Assembly: GCA_003132205.1 (NCBI GenBank)
Contig: PKWY01000055.1
Coordinates: forward strand, 1 to 35,229
Direction of reading: 5' to 3'
DNA: 35,229 nt
Origin: Acidimicrobiaceae bacterium
GTDB lineage: Bacteria; Actinomycetota; Acidimicrobiia; Acidimicrobiales; RAAP-2
A program made the position numbers and the translations under genes. Shown here in pieces: positions 16,101 to 23,300 of this stretch. Position 1 is the first letter of the stretch; each line of letters starts with the position of its first letter. The notes beneath the pieces are model-generated. The model had not been told where the DNA came from. It ran no database searches and saw nothing but the letters and a program-made list of their open reading frames with translations.

Positions 16101-18288
16101 CGGTGTAGCTCAACACCGTGGCCCCGCCATTGCTCGCCGGAGCGCTCCATGACACGTGAGCCAACGACGGACCGCCGGTCGCCATGACCTGCGTCGGCGC
16201 GCCAGGAATCGTCAGCGGCGTCGCCGACGCCGGGGTCGAACTGGCGCTCGATCCAACACCGTTATCCGCCCGGAGTATGACGTTGTAGGCGGTGCCGTTG
16301 GTCAGTGAAGAGATGGTGAAGGGATCTGACAGCGTGCCTGCGTTCACCCATGTTGCGCCGCCGTCAAGTGAGTAGTCGATCCCCGAGATCGGCGATCCCC
16401 CGTCGTTCGCCGATGTGTACGGTGCATAGGTGATTTGAAGAGTCGAATTACCCGGCGTGATGTTCGTGATCGATGGCGCTTCGGGTGCGGTCAGCGTGAC
16501 GCCCACTTCGTAGACCGATCCAGGACCCGCTCCATCTCTGTTGAGTGCCCGCAACTCGACGCTATAGGTCGTGCCATTCGCGAGCCCCGTGATGGTGAGT
16601 GGTGACGAGGTTCCCGACGCGGTGGTCCACGTGCCAAACGCGTCGGTGCCGGCACCGACGCTCGTCGCGTACTGATAACTGGTGATGGCTGAGCCGCCGC
16701 TGTAGCCGGGAACGAACGCCACCGTGAGCGAAGTGCCGTCGGATCCCGGTGTGATGGTCGTGATGGTCGGAGCGCCCGGAAGGGCGCTCGGGGTCCCCGT
16801 GACGGGAGATGAAGCGGCGCCGGAGCCGGCCGAGTTGACCCCGCGAAGCTCCACTGAATACTCCGTCCCGTTCGTGAGGCCACTGATGACCAGAGGTGAC
16901 GACGTCGCACCACCCGAGACCCACGTGACTCCTCCGTCAAGTGAGTACTGATAGTCGAGTAGTGGGAGTGCCGAAGTCGCCGCGTTGAATGACGCCGAGA
17001 GCGATCCGTCCGAGGGTGTCAGACCCGTGATCGTCGGGGCACCCGGAGGGCCCGACGGGGCCACGGGGGCTGACGGGGACGAGTAGAGACCCTGACCGAT
17101 CGAGTTCACCGCGGCGATTCGAAATTCGTAGTTCGTTCCATTGACGAGACCGGTTACCGTGCACGAAGTTGCCGTGTCCGTGCACATTGACGCGGCGGCC
17201 CATGAGGAGTACGGACTCGTCGAATACTGCACCGCGTAGCCGCTGATGGCCGCGTCGCCGCTCGACGAGGGCGCCGACCAGTAGACGTTCACCTGCGAAT
17301 TGCCGGGCGCTCCATTGACGTTAGTTGGCGCCCCCGGGGCTCCGGTCGAGTACGACAGCACGACTGAACCGTTGGCGTTATCGTCGCTGTAGTAGCCGTA
17401 CTGCGAGCCGAGGCCACTGAGTCCGCCGGTCGAGTTCTCTCCGGGATTGGCGCCCAGCCCAAACCATTCGTCCGACGTTCCTGATCCAAACTCCACGAAT
17501 CCGGCAGATCCCCCCTGCGCGCCGCCGCCACCTCCGGCGCCGCCGCCCCCATCACACTGCTCACCGGTGACCTGATGGCACGCGGTGTACACCGACTCGC
17601 CGTCTTCACCGGTCGTCGTCGTCGCGTCGGGGCGCGCGAAAAATGTTGGAAGCGAGATTTGACCGAGTGTCGGGGAGAACTGGCCGCTGCCACCCGAGCC
17701 ACCCGAGCCGCCCCCCACAATTGTCGCCACGCTCGTGGGAGCGCCTGCCGTGCCGATTTCCACCACCGAAGCGGCGCCGCCCGAACCGCCATAGCCGGAG
17801 CAACCTGAAGCGCCCGGCGCTCCGCCGGCTCCTCCCCCGTACCCACTCAGGGGATTCGTCCCGCCCACCGCATCGCTGGGGTCTCCCGTTGGCTGGTTGG
17901 CTCCCGTCGAGCAGGTATTCCAAACAGGCGAGTTGGCGCCACCTCGGCCCACTCCGATGGTCAGGACCTGACCCGGGACCACCGAAATCGTCCCGGTCAC
18001 CACTCCCTGGTAACCACCGGCCGGGGCGGTGCCCGCCGCGTCTCGTCCACCCCGTCCGCCCTCGGCGCCCGTGATGGTCAAGGTGAGCTGTGTCACGTTC
18101 GCCGGCACCGTGAATGTTTCGGTAGCACCCGTGTAGCTGTACGTATTGGTCAAGGTCGTGCCGGACGTCACCGTGGTGACCGCGCCAGCTAATGAGGGAA
18201 GCGTACCCAGAGCCAGGAGCGTCACGAGTGAGCTCGTCACTACGCCCTTGCGGATTTTCGATAGCCCCTGCAGTCCTCGACGCTTCAT
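13123..18288 (-). CDS. Giant secreted Fn3/Ig-repeat protein with C-terminal OmpA-like domain
   Basis: A 1721-residue exported protein. A signal peptide (1 to about 36, ending SLAGA) is followed by a glycine-rich domain (~37-315) opening with FTVPANVTQLTLTITGA. Then come seven fibronectin-III-like repeats (~316-977), a block of Ig-like/Big repeats (~978-1425) and two more Fn3 repeats (~1426-1616). The final ~105 residues are OmpA-like: GYADSAGS and FNDVLSGRRAYEVGHYL retain the Asp and Arg that bind diaminopimelate in OmpA. That suggests non-covalent anchoring to peptidoglycan with a long adhesive stalk outside. I start at ATG 18288, with GGGGTGAG seven bases upstream, not at an in-frame ATG at 18342. 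It lies alone between pyk and the tRNA. Ligand unknown; adhesion or cell-surface structure is inference. Confidence 0.85.
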   Translation of the reverse strand: MKRRGLQGLSKIRKGVVTSSLVTLLALGTLPSLAGAVTTVTSGTTLTNTYSYTGATETFTVPANVTQLTLTITGAEGGRGGRDAAGTAPAGGYQGVVTGTISVVPGQVLTIGVGRGGANSPVWNTCSTGANQPTGDPSDAVGGTNPLSGYGGGAGGAPGASGCSGYGGSGGAASVVEIGTAGAPTSVATIVGGGSGGSGGSGQFSPTLGQISLPTFFARPDATTTTGEDGESVYTACHQVTGEQCDGGGGAGGGGGAQGGSAGFVEFGSGTSDEWFGLGANPGENSTGGLSGLGSQYGYYSDDNANGSVVLSYSTGAPGAPTNVNGAPGNSQVNVYWSAPSSSGDAAISGYAVQYSTSPYSSWAAASMCTDTATSCTVTGLVNGTNYEFRIAAVNSIGQGLYSSPSAPVAPSGPPGAPTITGLTPSDGSLSASFNAATSALPLLDYQYSLDGGVTWVSGGATSSPLVISGLTNGTEYSVELRGVNSAGSGAASSPVTGTPSALPGAPTITTITPGSDGTSLTVAFVPGYSGGSAITSYQYATSVGAGTDAFGTWTTASGTSSPLTITGLANGTTYSVELRALNRDGAGPGSVYEVGVTLTAPEAPSITNITPGNSTLQITYAPYTSANDGGSPISGIDYSLDGGATWVNAGTLSDPFTISSLTNGTAYNVILRADNGVGSSASSTPASATPLTIPGAPTQVMATGGPSLAHVSWSAPASNGGATVLSYTASAFSTSSGGSAIATCTTSALSCDVAGLTNDTTYYFSVIATNAAGAGAPSSPRVTAEPVALPGAPTISALTAGNSYLAVPFSAGTQDSNNPVTSYQYSTDGGSSWQAASEASSPITISGLTNGTSYTVELRALSASGAGAPSNSEVGMPYAAPDATSNATTSYVAGSGNVTVSWLAPNDNGAAIASYTVTAFSAAVGGAQRSTCTTSSLSCTLGGLSNGTTYYISIQSVNIHSQYSLRSSPLIPVVPGASSTVTLAENPASSTFGQSVTLTATVTTGANGTVNFEAGGATIGSCGAVTVSSGSAQCVTSALAVGTDILQAQYSGNSTYASSTSSSTSFTVGATSQSALSVASLSTTFAPSPNSSATLATTGGSTSGVVTYVVGVSGNSAGCSVTGSLLTYSSSGSCSLVATMAGSTDYNPVSSSSTLFTVNQAASSTSLGVNPSSSTFGDSVTLTATVTTGASGTVNFEVGGATIGSCGAVTVSLGSAQCVTTATPGGSGESLTAVYSGDGNFTTSTSPPLSFDVGQSVQRALTLTSLSGASGTDLTLTSSGGSGTGAVTYLVADGTVACAQPSPGVLRSAGPGTCLVTVMKADDVDYASASSVVTTVALLGSQSLTFTSSAPRSVVVGGTYAPVATSSAELGVVLTIDSSSSSVCTLSGATVTFRSPGVCVIDANQAGNSNYLPASQVQQNVQVGAAVSATVPSAPLNVTANASGGGVLVSWSTPASLGTSPIVGYTVSASPGSATCSTTGATSCTLVGLLSTTTYTISVVALDSEGSSFAGTTTFPATGIPSSVPSAPLGVDVSIKNLSAVVTWNAPSSDGGSEIVRYEVVASPGNLHCTTNGETSCTVNGLNAGQTYRFSVIAINATGSSARGVSGSSRTAVGQIVVTARFAFDSFALTTADKHALQRLAKTVVNSRIRRLTLTGYADSAGSHVFNDVLSGRRAYEVGHYLFAQVHSLGYKTLQLNEAGKGIRRAGRSSAEDRIVIIEN
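14626..14770. repeat. Direct repeat copy A, Ig-like domain of the giant protein
   Basis: This 145-bp segment matches 15178-15322 without gaps at an offset of 552 bp, with a minority of mismatches. Both copies encode the same Ig-like core (FGxSVTLTATVTTGA through IGSCGAVTVS). The near-identity suggests a recent duplication or gene conversion. Confidence 0.85.
15178..15322. repeat. Direct repeat copy B, Ig-like domain of the giant protein
   Basis: Partner of the copy at 14626-14770; same length and frame. A different Ig-like unit separates the two, so the duplicated block was probably larger (Ig unit plus partner) and has diverged unevenly. Confidence 0.85.
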
Positions 18289-18680
18289 GATCTCACCCCA
18301 GTGACACGACAGAAGATTCGTGCCCTTTTCCATTTTTGCCACTCACGGAGAATAGATGTTTTGAATAACTAATTGGAGGATGCCTAGCAAATCAACGGAT
18401 GACGGCTTGTCCTTCGATGCGAGATTTTAGGCTGAGCCGAAGCGCCGACCACCCGGAGACCGACGTGAAGTGGTTGTCAGGAGTTTCGCCGAACTACTCC
18501 TGGATGAGCATGAGAGTGCGCCCTCAACCACCGCAGTCGCCCGCCGTTGCCAGCGTTTTCAAAAGACGCCGTCTCGATGAGGGGCGTGACGTGGCCAGAA
18601 ACGCGACTTCACGAAATCCTGGCGAAGAATCGCTCACCATGGCCTCACTCAAGTTCAAGAGAGGCGTGGTCCTGCGCCAT
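18289..18680. other. Upstream region of the giant gene, no gene recognised
   Basis: About 390 bases between the giant gene and pyk, both on the minus strand. The part next to the giant gene (18343-18400) is clearly AT-richer than the surroundings, as expected of a promoter, but no convincing -35/-10 pair could be assigned. A 109-codon plus-strand frame (18399-18728) has no recognisable domain and runs into the pyk end; I do not call it. Confidence 0.4.
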
Positions 18681-18706
18681 GTGCCCGGGTTCGACTACCC
18701 CGGCAC
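18681..18706 (-). terminator. Hairpin after pyk, possible terminator
   Basis: GTGCC (18681-18685) and GGCAC (18702-18706) pair, continue past one C-C mismatch with GGG/CCC and leave an 8-base loop. It begins eight bases beyond the pyk stop. No T-tract follows on the minus strand, so it is either an actinobacterial-type terminator without U-tail or an RNA-stabilising structure. Confidence 0.4.
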
Positions 18707-18714
18707 CACCAGGG

Positions 18715-20133
18715 TCAAGGGACGATGACCATTCGAACGGTGTCGGTGATCGCGGCACCACCCGACTGCGAACCGGCCATGATCACAACGGGGTCGCCCG
18801 ATTGGGCGATGCCCGCCTTCATGATCTGGGCGATGGCGAAGTCGCAGAGCTCGTCGATGTCCGTCGAGGGCGACATGAAGACTTCCTGGACACCCCAGGA
18901 GCTCTTCAGCTGGCGCGCCGTTGACTCGCTCGGGGTGATCGCGATGATCGGCATCGGCGGTCGAAAGCGCGAAATGGCCCTCGCGGTCATGCCCGATCGG
19001 GTACACGCCACGATGGCGACGGCCTTCTCCTCCATCGCCGCTCGCCAGGCGGCGCCGGTGATTGCCGCGGTGATCCGCGTGGACTGGGTGCCGGTGCCCA
19101 CGATCTGCTGCACGCCGAGCGACGATCCCCACTTGGCGTAGTCGAACGACTCCTCGGCGCGACTCACGATGCGGTCCATCGTGATCACGGTGCCGACGGG
19201 GTCGTCACCAATGGCTGTTTCACCGCTCAACATCACGGCGCTCGCGCCGTCGAGGACGGCGTTCGCGACGTCGGTCACCTCGGCGCGGGTTGGCACCTGC
19301 GCGTGGGTCATCGACTCGAGCATCTGGGTCGCCACCACGACGGGCCGCGCGTAGCGGATTCCGTGGCGCACGATGAGCTTCTGCAGGTGGGGGACCTCTT
19401 CGATCGGCATGCGCACCCCGAGGTCGCCCCGGGCGACCATGATGGCGTCGGACACGGCGATGATCTCGTCGAGGTTCTCGACGCCCTCGCCGGTTTCGAT
19501 CTTCGCCATCATCATGACGTCGTCGCGAGACAAGACGGTGCGCACCGACACCACGTCGAAGGCCGAGCGGACGAACGAGACCGCGAGGATCTCGAACTCC
19601 TCGGAACGAAGCGCCTCGAGCCGGGCACGGTCGTCCTCGGTGGGCAGGCGGTCGTTGAGGATCGAGGAGGGAAGCGAGAGGCCGGGCTTGCCCATGACCG
19701 CTCCGCCGGAAGTGACCAGCGCTTTGGTGACCTTGCCCGACGCGATGACCTGGAGTGACACTCCGCCGTCACCGATGTGGATGCGGTCGCCCGGCTTCAG
19801 TTGGGAAAGGATATCGACGCGCTCGACGGTAATCCGCTCGGATGTGGACGTCTCGCCGAACGCCTCGTACAGCTCCATCTCGTGGCCAACGGTGAGGGTG
19901 ACGGGAGCCGTGCCGAAGGAGCCGGCGCGGATCTTCGGTCCGGGAATGTCGACCATGATCGCCAGGTCCGGAGCGAGGGCCCGCACGCGACGCAGCCGCT
20001 CGATGCAGGAGGGAATGTCGCCGTGGGCGAAGGACAGACGAAAGACGTCCACCCCGGCCTTGACCAGCGCCAAAAGGACTTCGTCGGTGTCTGAGGCCGG
20101 TCCGATGGTGGCTACGATTCGCGTGCGTCGCAC
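18715..20133 (-). CDS. pyk: Pyruvate kinase
   Basis: A 472-residue glycolytic enzyme converting phosphoenolpyruvate and ADP to pyruvate and ATP. Landmarks: RRTRIVATIGPASD at the N-terminus, VDIPGPKIRAG, MAKIETGEGVENLDEI with the catalytic lysine, the ARGDLGV loop, and VVVATQMLESM. I choose GTG 20133 because GAAGGGA lies about six bases upstream and the protein then starts exactly at the conserved RRTRIVATIGPAS. The 28-codon upstream extension to 20217 is not family-like. It appears to be a single-gene unit between the B12 importer operon and the giant gene. Confidence 0.95.
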   Translation of the reverse strand: MRRTRIVATIGPASDTDEVLLALVKAGVDVFRLSFAHGDIPSCIERLRRVRALAPDLAIMVDIPGPKIRAGSFGTAPVTLTVGHEMELYEAFGETSTSERITVERVDILSQLKPGDRIHIGDGGVSLQVIASGKVTKALVTSGGAVMGKPGLSLPSSILNDRLPTEDDRARLEALRSEEFEILAVSFVRSAFDVVSVRTVLSRDDVMMMAKIETGEGVENLDEIIAVSDAIMVARGDLGVRMPIEEVPHLQKLIVRHGIRYARPVVVATQMLESMTHAQVPTRAEVTDVANAVLDGASAVMLSGETAIGDDPVGTVITMDRIVSRAEESFDYAKWGSSLGVQQIVGTGTQSTRITAAITGAAWRAAMEEKAVAIVACTRSGMTARAISRFRPPMPIIAITPSESTARQLKSSWGVQEVFMSPSTDIDELCDFAIAQIMKAGIAQSGDPVVIMAGSQSGGAAITDTVRMVIVP

Positions 20134-20247
20134 GTTTTTCCCTTCGCTACTTTTGCCAAGTCTATTGGAAAGCAACGTCGCACCCGTCTGGCATTTGCGA
20201 TGAAGCACTCGCCTCACGTGTCATCGGCGTGAACTTCATCGATACCA

Positions 20248-20264
20248 GCGGGTAATCACCCCGC
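20248..20264. terminator. Small hairpin between btuD and pyk
   Basis: GCGGG (20248-20252) can pair with CCCGC (20260-20264) over a 7-base loop, about 40 bases after the btuD stop. It could end the B12 importer transcript before pyk. The stem is short and has no T-tract. The rest of the 170-bp gap (20134-20303) presumably holds the pyk promoter, but no clear boxes were found. Confidence 0.25.
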
Positions 20265-20303
20265 CCCTGCGGCTCTCGCGCGGTCACGGAGAAATAATGT
20301 CAA

Positions 20304-21077
20304 TCAATGCCGAACGGGAACGACCACGTCGCTGCCATCCACGTCGACGACGCGCAGGTTCATCCCGTACCGTTCGGAGAGTTCGGGGCTACGAACCACC
20401 TCGCGAGCGGGACCGTCGAGCACGACGTTGCCCTTGTCGAGCAGCACCAGGCGGTCCGCGAACTGGCCCGCGAGCGTGAGGTCGTGCAGCGTCGCCACGA
20501 CGGTGAGCCCGCACTCTTGGACCTCGGTCTTCAAGAGCTCCAGGATTTCCATCTGATGGCGCAAGTCGAGTCCGGTGATCGGCTCGTCGAGCACGATCAC
20601 CATGGTCGACTGGGCGAGCGCGCGACCGAGCACCATGCGTTGACGCTCGCCCCCCGACAGCGTCACGACGTCTCGATCACAGAACTCGAGGAGGGACAGC
20701 CGCTCGAGCACTGTCTCGACGATGCGACGGTCGCCGGCGCTCGGCGCGCGCAGCAGCCCGTGGTACGCGACGCGCCCGAGCGACACGTAGTCGCGCACCG
20801 TCATGCCGCTCGGGACCTCGGGATGCTGGGGCACGAGCGACACCAGGCGCGCGCGCTCGCGCTCGTGGAGCGAACTGAGCGAGTGGCCCGAGATGGCGAT
20901 CGAGCCTTTCGCGATGCGCCGCAACCCGGCGACCGTTTCGACGAGGGTGGTCTTGCCCGCGCCGTTCGGCCCGACGATCGTGCACCAGGTGCCGGACTCG
21001 ATGCTGAGCGTGACGTCCGACACCAGCGTCGCGGAACCGGCCTTCACCGTCAGGTCACGTATCTCCACCGCATTCAT
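20304..21077 (-). CDS. btuD: Vitamin B12 ABC transporter, ATP-binding protein
   Basis: A 257-residue ABC ATPase of the FecE/BtuD group that powers uptake through the BtuC permease. Walker A is GPNGAGKTT (about 34-42), the signature is LSGGERQRM, Walker B is VIVLDEP, and the switch histidine is in ATLHDLTLAG. I start it at the ATG (21075-21077) that overlaps the btuC stop by four bases (ATGA). A longer frame running upstream to 21683 is out of frame with, and inside, btuC. Sequence alone would also fit iron-siderophore uptake; the cobalamin riboswitch at the head of the operon decides for B12. Confidence 0.88.
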   Translation of the reverse strand: MNAVEIRDLTVKAGSATLVSDVTLSIESGTWCTIVGPNGAGKTTLVETVAGLRRIAKGSIAISGHSLSSLHERERARLVSLVPQHPEVPSGMTVRDYVSLGRVAYHGLLRAPSAGDRRIVETVLERLSLLEFCDRDVVTLSGGERQRMVLGRALAQSTMVIVLDEPITGLDLRHQMEILELLKTEVQECGLTVVATLHDLTLAGQFADRLVLLDKGNVVLDGPAREVVRSPELSERYGMNLRVVDVDGSDVVVPVRH

Positions 21078-22114
21078 CGGACTATCGGCCTTCGAAGGCT
21101 CAGGATCAGGACGAACACCGGCGCGCCGATGACCGCGGTAACGACACCCAACGGAAGCTCCGAGGGGGCCATCACGGTTCGCGCGATGGTGTCGGCGAAC
21201 ACCAGGAACATCGCGCCGAACGCGACCGAGATCGGCAGGATCCGCCGGTACGAGGTGCCCACGAGCAGGCGCACGATGTGGGGCACGATGATGCCCACGA
21301 AGCCAATGAGCCCGACCGCCGAGACGATCGCGGCGGTGCCAAGCGACGACGCGGCGATCACGACGAAGCGAACCTGGCGCACGCGGATCCCGAGCGACCT
21401 CGACTCGTCCTCCCCCACGCTCATCACGTCGAGGGCCCGGCCCGACGCCACGCAGATCAGCGTGCACAGCGCCACGTACGGCAGCACCATCGTCACCGAG
21501 TGCCAGTTCGCGCTCGCGAGCGAGCCCAGCAGCCATATGTAGACCCGCGCGATCGAGTTCGAGGACGACTGCTGCTGCAGGAACGTCTGCATGCTCGTGA
21601 GCATCGCCGACACCGCCACGCCCGCGAGGATCAGCGTCGAGGCGTTCGAGCGCATTCCCCTTCCGCCGATCAGCCACGTGCACGACACCGCGACCATGGC
21701 CCCGAGGAAGGCGAGCAGGGGTGTCCAGGTGGGCGTCGCGACGCCCGTTCCCGCCCCCACGATGGCGAACGTCGCCCCGAGCCCGGCGCCGGCGGCGACG
21801 CCGAGCAGGTAGGGGTCGGCGAGCGGGTTTCGAAAGACGCCCTGGTAGGTGCCGCCCGCGACCGACAGCATCGCCCCGGCGAGCAGCCCGAGGACCATCC
21901 TCGGCGCGCGAAGCTGCCAGATGATCGTCGACTGGAGCCCGCTCAACGTGCTGCGGCCGATGCCCACGTGGCTGAACACGTCGCCGATGACCCGCCAGGT
22001 CCCGATGGACGTCGGCCCGACGACCATCCCGCAGACCATGGCGACGACGAGACCCACGACGGTCAGCGTCGCCACTATCGCCACCCGGCGACGGGTCGGA
22101 GGGTTGGCCACCAC
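21074..22114 (-). CDS. btuC: Vitamin B12 ABC transporter, permease
   Basis: A 346-residue FecCD/BtuC-type permease with about ten hydrophobic segments. Typical family sequences are LRAPRMVLGLLAGAMLSVAGGTYQGVFRNPLADPYLLG (residues ~69-106), LGSLASANW, and GLIGFVGIIVPHIVR, the cytoplasmic segment that couples to the ATPase. It starts with GTG four bases after the btuF stop and overlaps btuD by four bases, so the three subunits form one translational unit. Substrate assignment to cobalamins comes from the riboswitch. Confidence 0.88.
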   Translation of the reverse strand: MVANPPTRRRVAIVATLTVVGLVVAMVCGMVVGPTSIGTWRVIGDVFSHVGIGRSTLSGLQSTIIWQLRAPRMVLGLLAGAMLSVAGGTYQGVFRNPLADPYLLGVAAGAGLGATFAIVGAGTGVATPTWTPLLAFLGAMVAVSCTWLIGGRGMRSNASTLILAGVAVSAMLTSMQTFLQQQSSSNSIARVYIWLLGSLASANWHSVTMVLPYVALCTLICVASGRALDVMSVGEDESRSLGIRVRQVRFVVIAASSLGTAAIVSAVGLIGFVGIIVPHIVRLLVGTSYRRILPISVAFGAMFLVFADTIARTVMAPSELPLGVVTAVIGAPVFVLILSLRRPIVR

Positions 22115-22118
22115 CGCG

Positions 22119-23039
22119 TTACTTCCAGGCCTTCGGGTCCTTCAGCACGCCCTTCACCGCTTTGGTCAGTTCGTTCATCAAGATGCCGAGGCGCGGCCCC
22201 CAGCGTGACGCGACGTCGTCGTTCAGGTTCACGACGTTTCCGTTGACGACGGCGTTCACCTTGGCGAAGCCGGCGCGCTTGGCGACCTTCGCGGGGGTCA
22301 TCTTGCAGCACACGGTGTCGGCGAGGAGGATCAACTTCGGGTTCGCGCTCGCGATGTACTCGGCGCTCAGCTGCGGATAGCCGGCGTCGGCGCTCGTGGA
22401 CTCCGCGTCGGCGACGTTGAGCGCCCCGAGGTCCTTCAAGAGCGAGCCGACGAACGTGTCGCTCGTGAGCGAGTAGTACGTGGGATCGAGCTCGTAGTAG
22501 AGCGTCACCTTCTTCTTCGGGTGCGCGGGCATCGACGCGACGTCGGTCTTGATGGTCTGCTTCAGCGACGCCACGAGGTCATCCGCCTTCTTGACGTGGC
22601 CGGTGAGTGCGCCGAGCTGGGTGATCTCTCCGTACGCCCCCGCGAGGTTCGACGGAGCATCCTGCTCCACGACTTTGACGCCGAGCCCGGTCAACTTCTC
22701 CTTGATCTGGTTCGCGTCGTAGGAGATGATCACCAGGTCCGGCTTCGTCGACGGGTGCGACGCCGAGGTCTTGCAGATTCCTATGACCGCCTCAACGCTC
22801 GGGTTGAGGGCGTTGATGCGCTTGGCGGGCAGGCCCGACGTCGGAAAGTCCGAGTCGGAGTCGACCGCTTGGACCTGGGGACCCGCGCCGATGGCGAAGA
22901 GGGTCTCGCTCGCCGTGGGCGAAAGCGAGACGACGCACTGGGCTGCGGCGCTGCTCGCGCCCGCCATCGATGCACCGAGTAGGGGCAACGCCACAACACT
23001 CACGCTGAGTGCGAGGAATAACCGGGGGAACTTGAACAT
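22119..23039 (-). CDS. btuF: Vitamin B12 ABC transporter, substrate-binding protein
   Basis: A 306-residue class III binding protein of the BtuF/FepB family, with a Sec signal peptide (basic FKFPR, then a hydrophobic run ending near residue 30). The mature part starts with the BtuF-like VVSLSPTASETLFAIGAG and has DFPTSGLPAKRI, LNPSVEAVI and PDLVIISY. An AAGGAG Shine-Dalgarno sequence lies six bases before the ATG. It is the first gene after the cobalamin riboswitch. Oddity: the only Cys near the signal peptide is in AAAQC, which is not a lipobox (Gln at -1), so it does not look like the usual lipoprotein of a monoderm actinobacterium. Confidence 0.88.
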   Translation of the reverse strand: MFKFPRLFLALSVSVVALPLLGASMAGASSAAAQCVVSLSPTASETLFAIGAGPQVQAVDSDSDFPTSGLPAKRINALNPSVEAVIGICKTSASHPSTKPDLVIISYDANQIKEKLTGLGVKVVEQDAPSNLAGAYGEITQLGALTGHVKKADDLVASLKQTIKTDVASMPAHPKKKVTLYYELDPTYYSLTSDTFVGSLLKDLGALNVADAESTSADAGYPQLSAEYIASANPKLILLADTVCCKMTPAKVAKRAGFAKVNAVVNGNVVNLNDDVASRWGPRLGILMNELTKAVKGVLKDPKAWK

Positions 23040-23086
23040 GGATATCTCCTTTCCGTCGAAGTGGTGTGGACGACGGATGGATATCC
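23040..23086 (-). promoter_or_regulatory. Ribosome-binding-site hairpin, riboswitch expression platform
   Basis: On the btuF mRNA GGATATC (complement of 23080-23086) can pair with GATATCC (23040-23046), and further in CCGTCG (71-76 of the 23000 block) pairs with CGACGG (53-58) around a 12-base loop. The AAGGAG Shine-Dalgarno sequence (complement of 23046-23051) falls at the stem edge and inside the internal loop, directly before the ATG. This is the expected form of a translational off-switch; direct pairing with the aptamer was not found. Confidence 0.6.
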
Positions 23087-23126
23087 GAACGACCGCTCCT
23101 TACCTCGAGAGCTGTCTTTCAAATCT

Positions 23127-23222
23127 CCTCGCAGCAGGCGACCTGGCTACATGGTCTTCAATCGAAGGCCACTTACAGTTGCGGGACAGCGTTGGAATCG
23201 CACCAACTTCGCTGCCGCGAGG
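23127..23222 (-). promoter_or_regulatory. Cobalamin riboswitch aptamer (compact type)
   Basis: The minus strand shows both hallmarks of cobalamin riboswitches: GGTGCGATTCCAACGCTG running into TCCCGCAACTGTAA (complement of 23173-23204), and the B12 box AGCCAGGTCGCCTGC (complement of 23134-23148). An 11-bp helix closes the domain: CCTCGCGGCAG (23212-23222) with CTGCTGCGAGG (23127-23137), one G-T wobble. Between the two core motifs is a small CTTC/GAAG hairpin. The 96-base size suggests a compact class II aptamer. A possible -10 TAAGGT (complement of 23231-23236) would start the RNA at the aptamer edge. It lies between the cydC stop and btuF and predicts shut-off of B12 import when cobalamin is abundant. 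Confidence 0.93.
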
Positions 23223-23300
23223 CACTGCCGACCTTATCGCACCTTCGGATTGGCGCCCGCAAGGCTTGCCCGGCTCCGCACGGCGTTGGGAGGCCTGGCT

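Noticed and set aside
23040..23222. Kissing-loop pairing between the aptamer loop TGCGATT and the expression-platform loop
   Set aside because: No complementary stretch of useful length was found in the 12-base loop of the hairpin.
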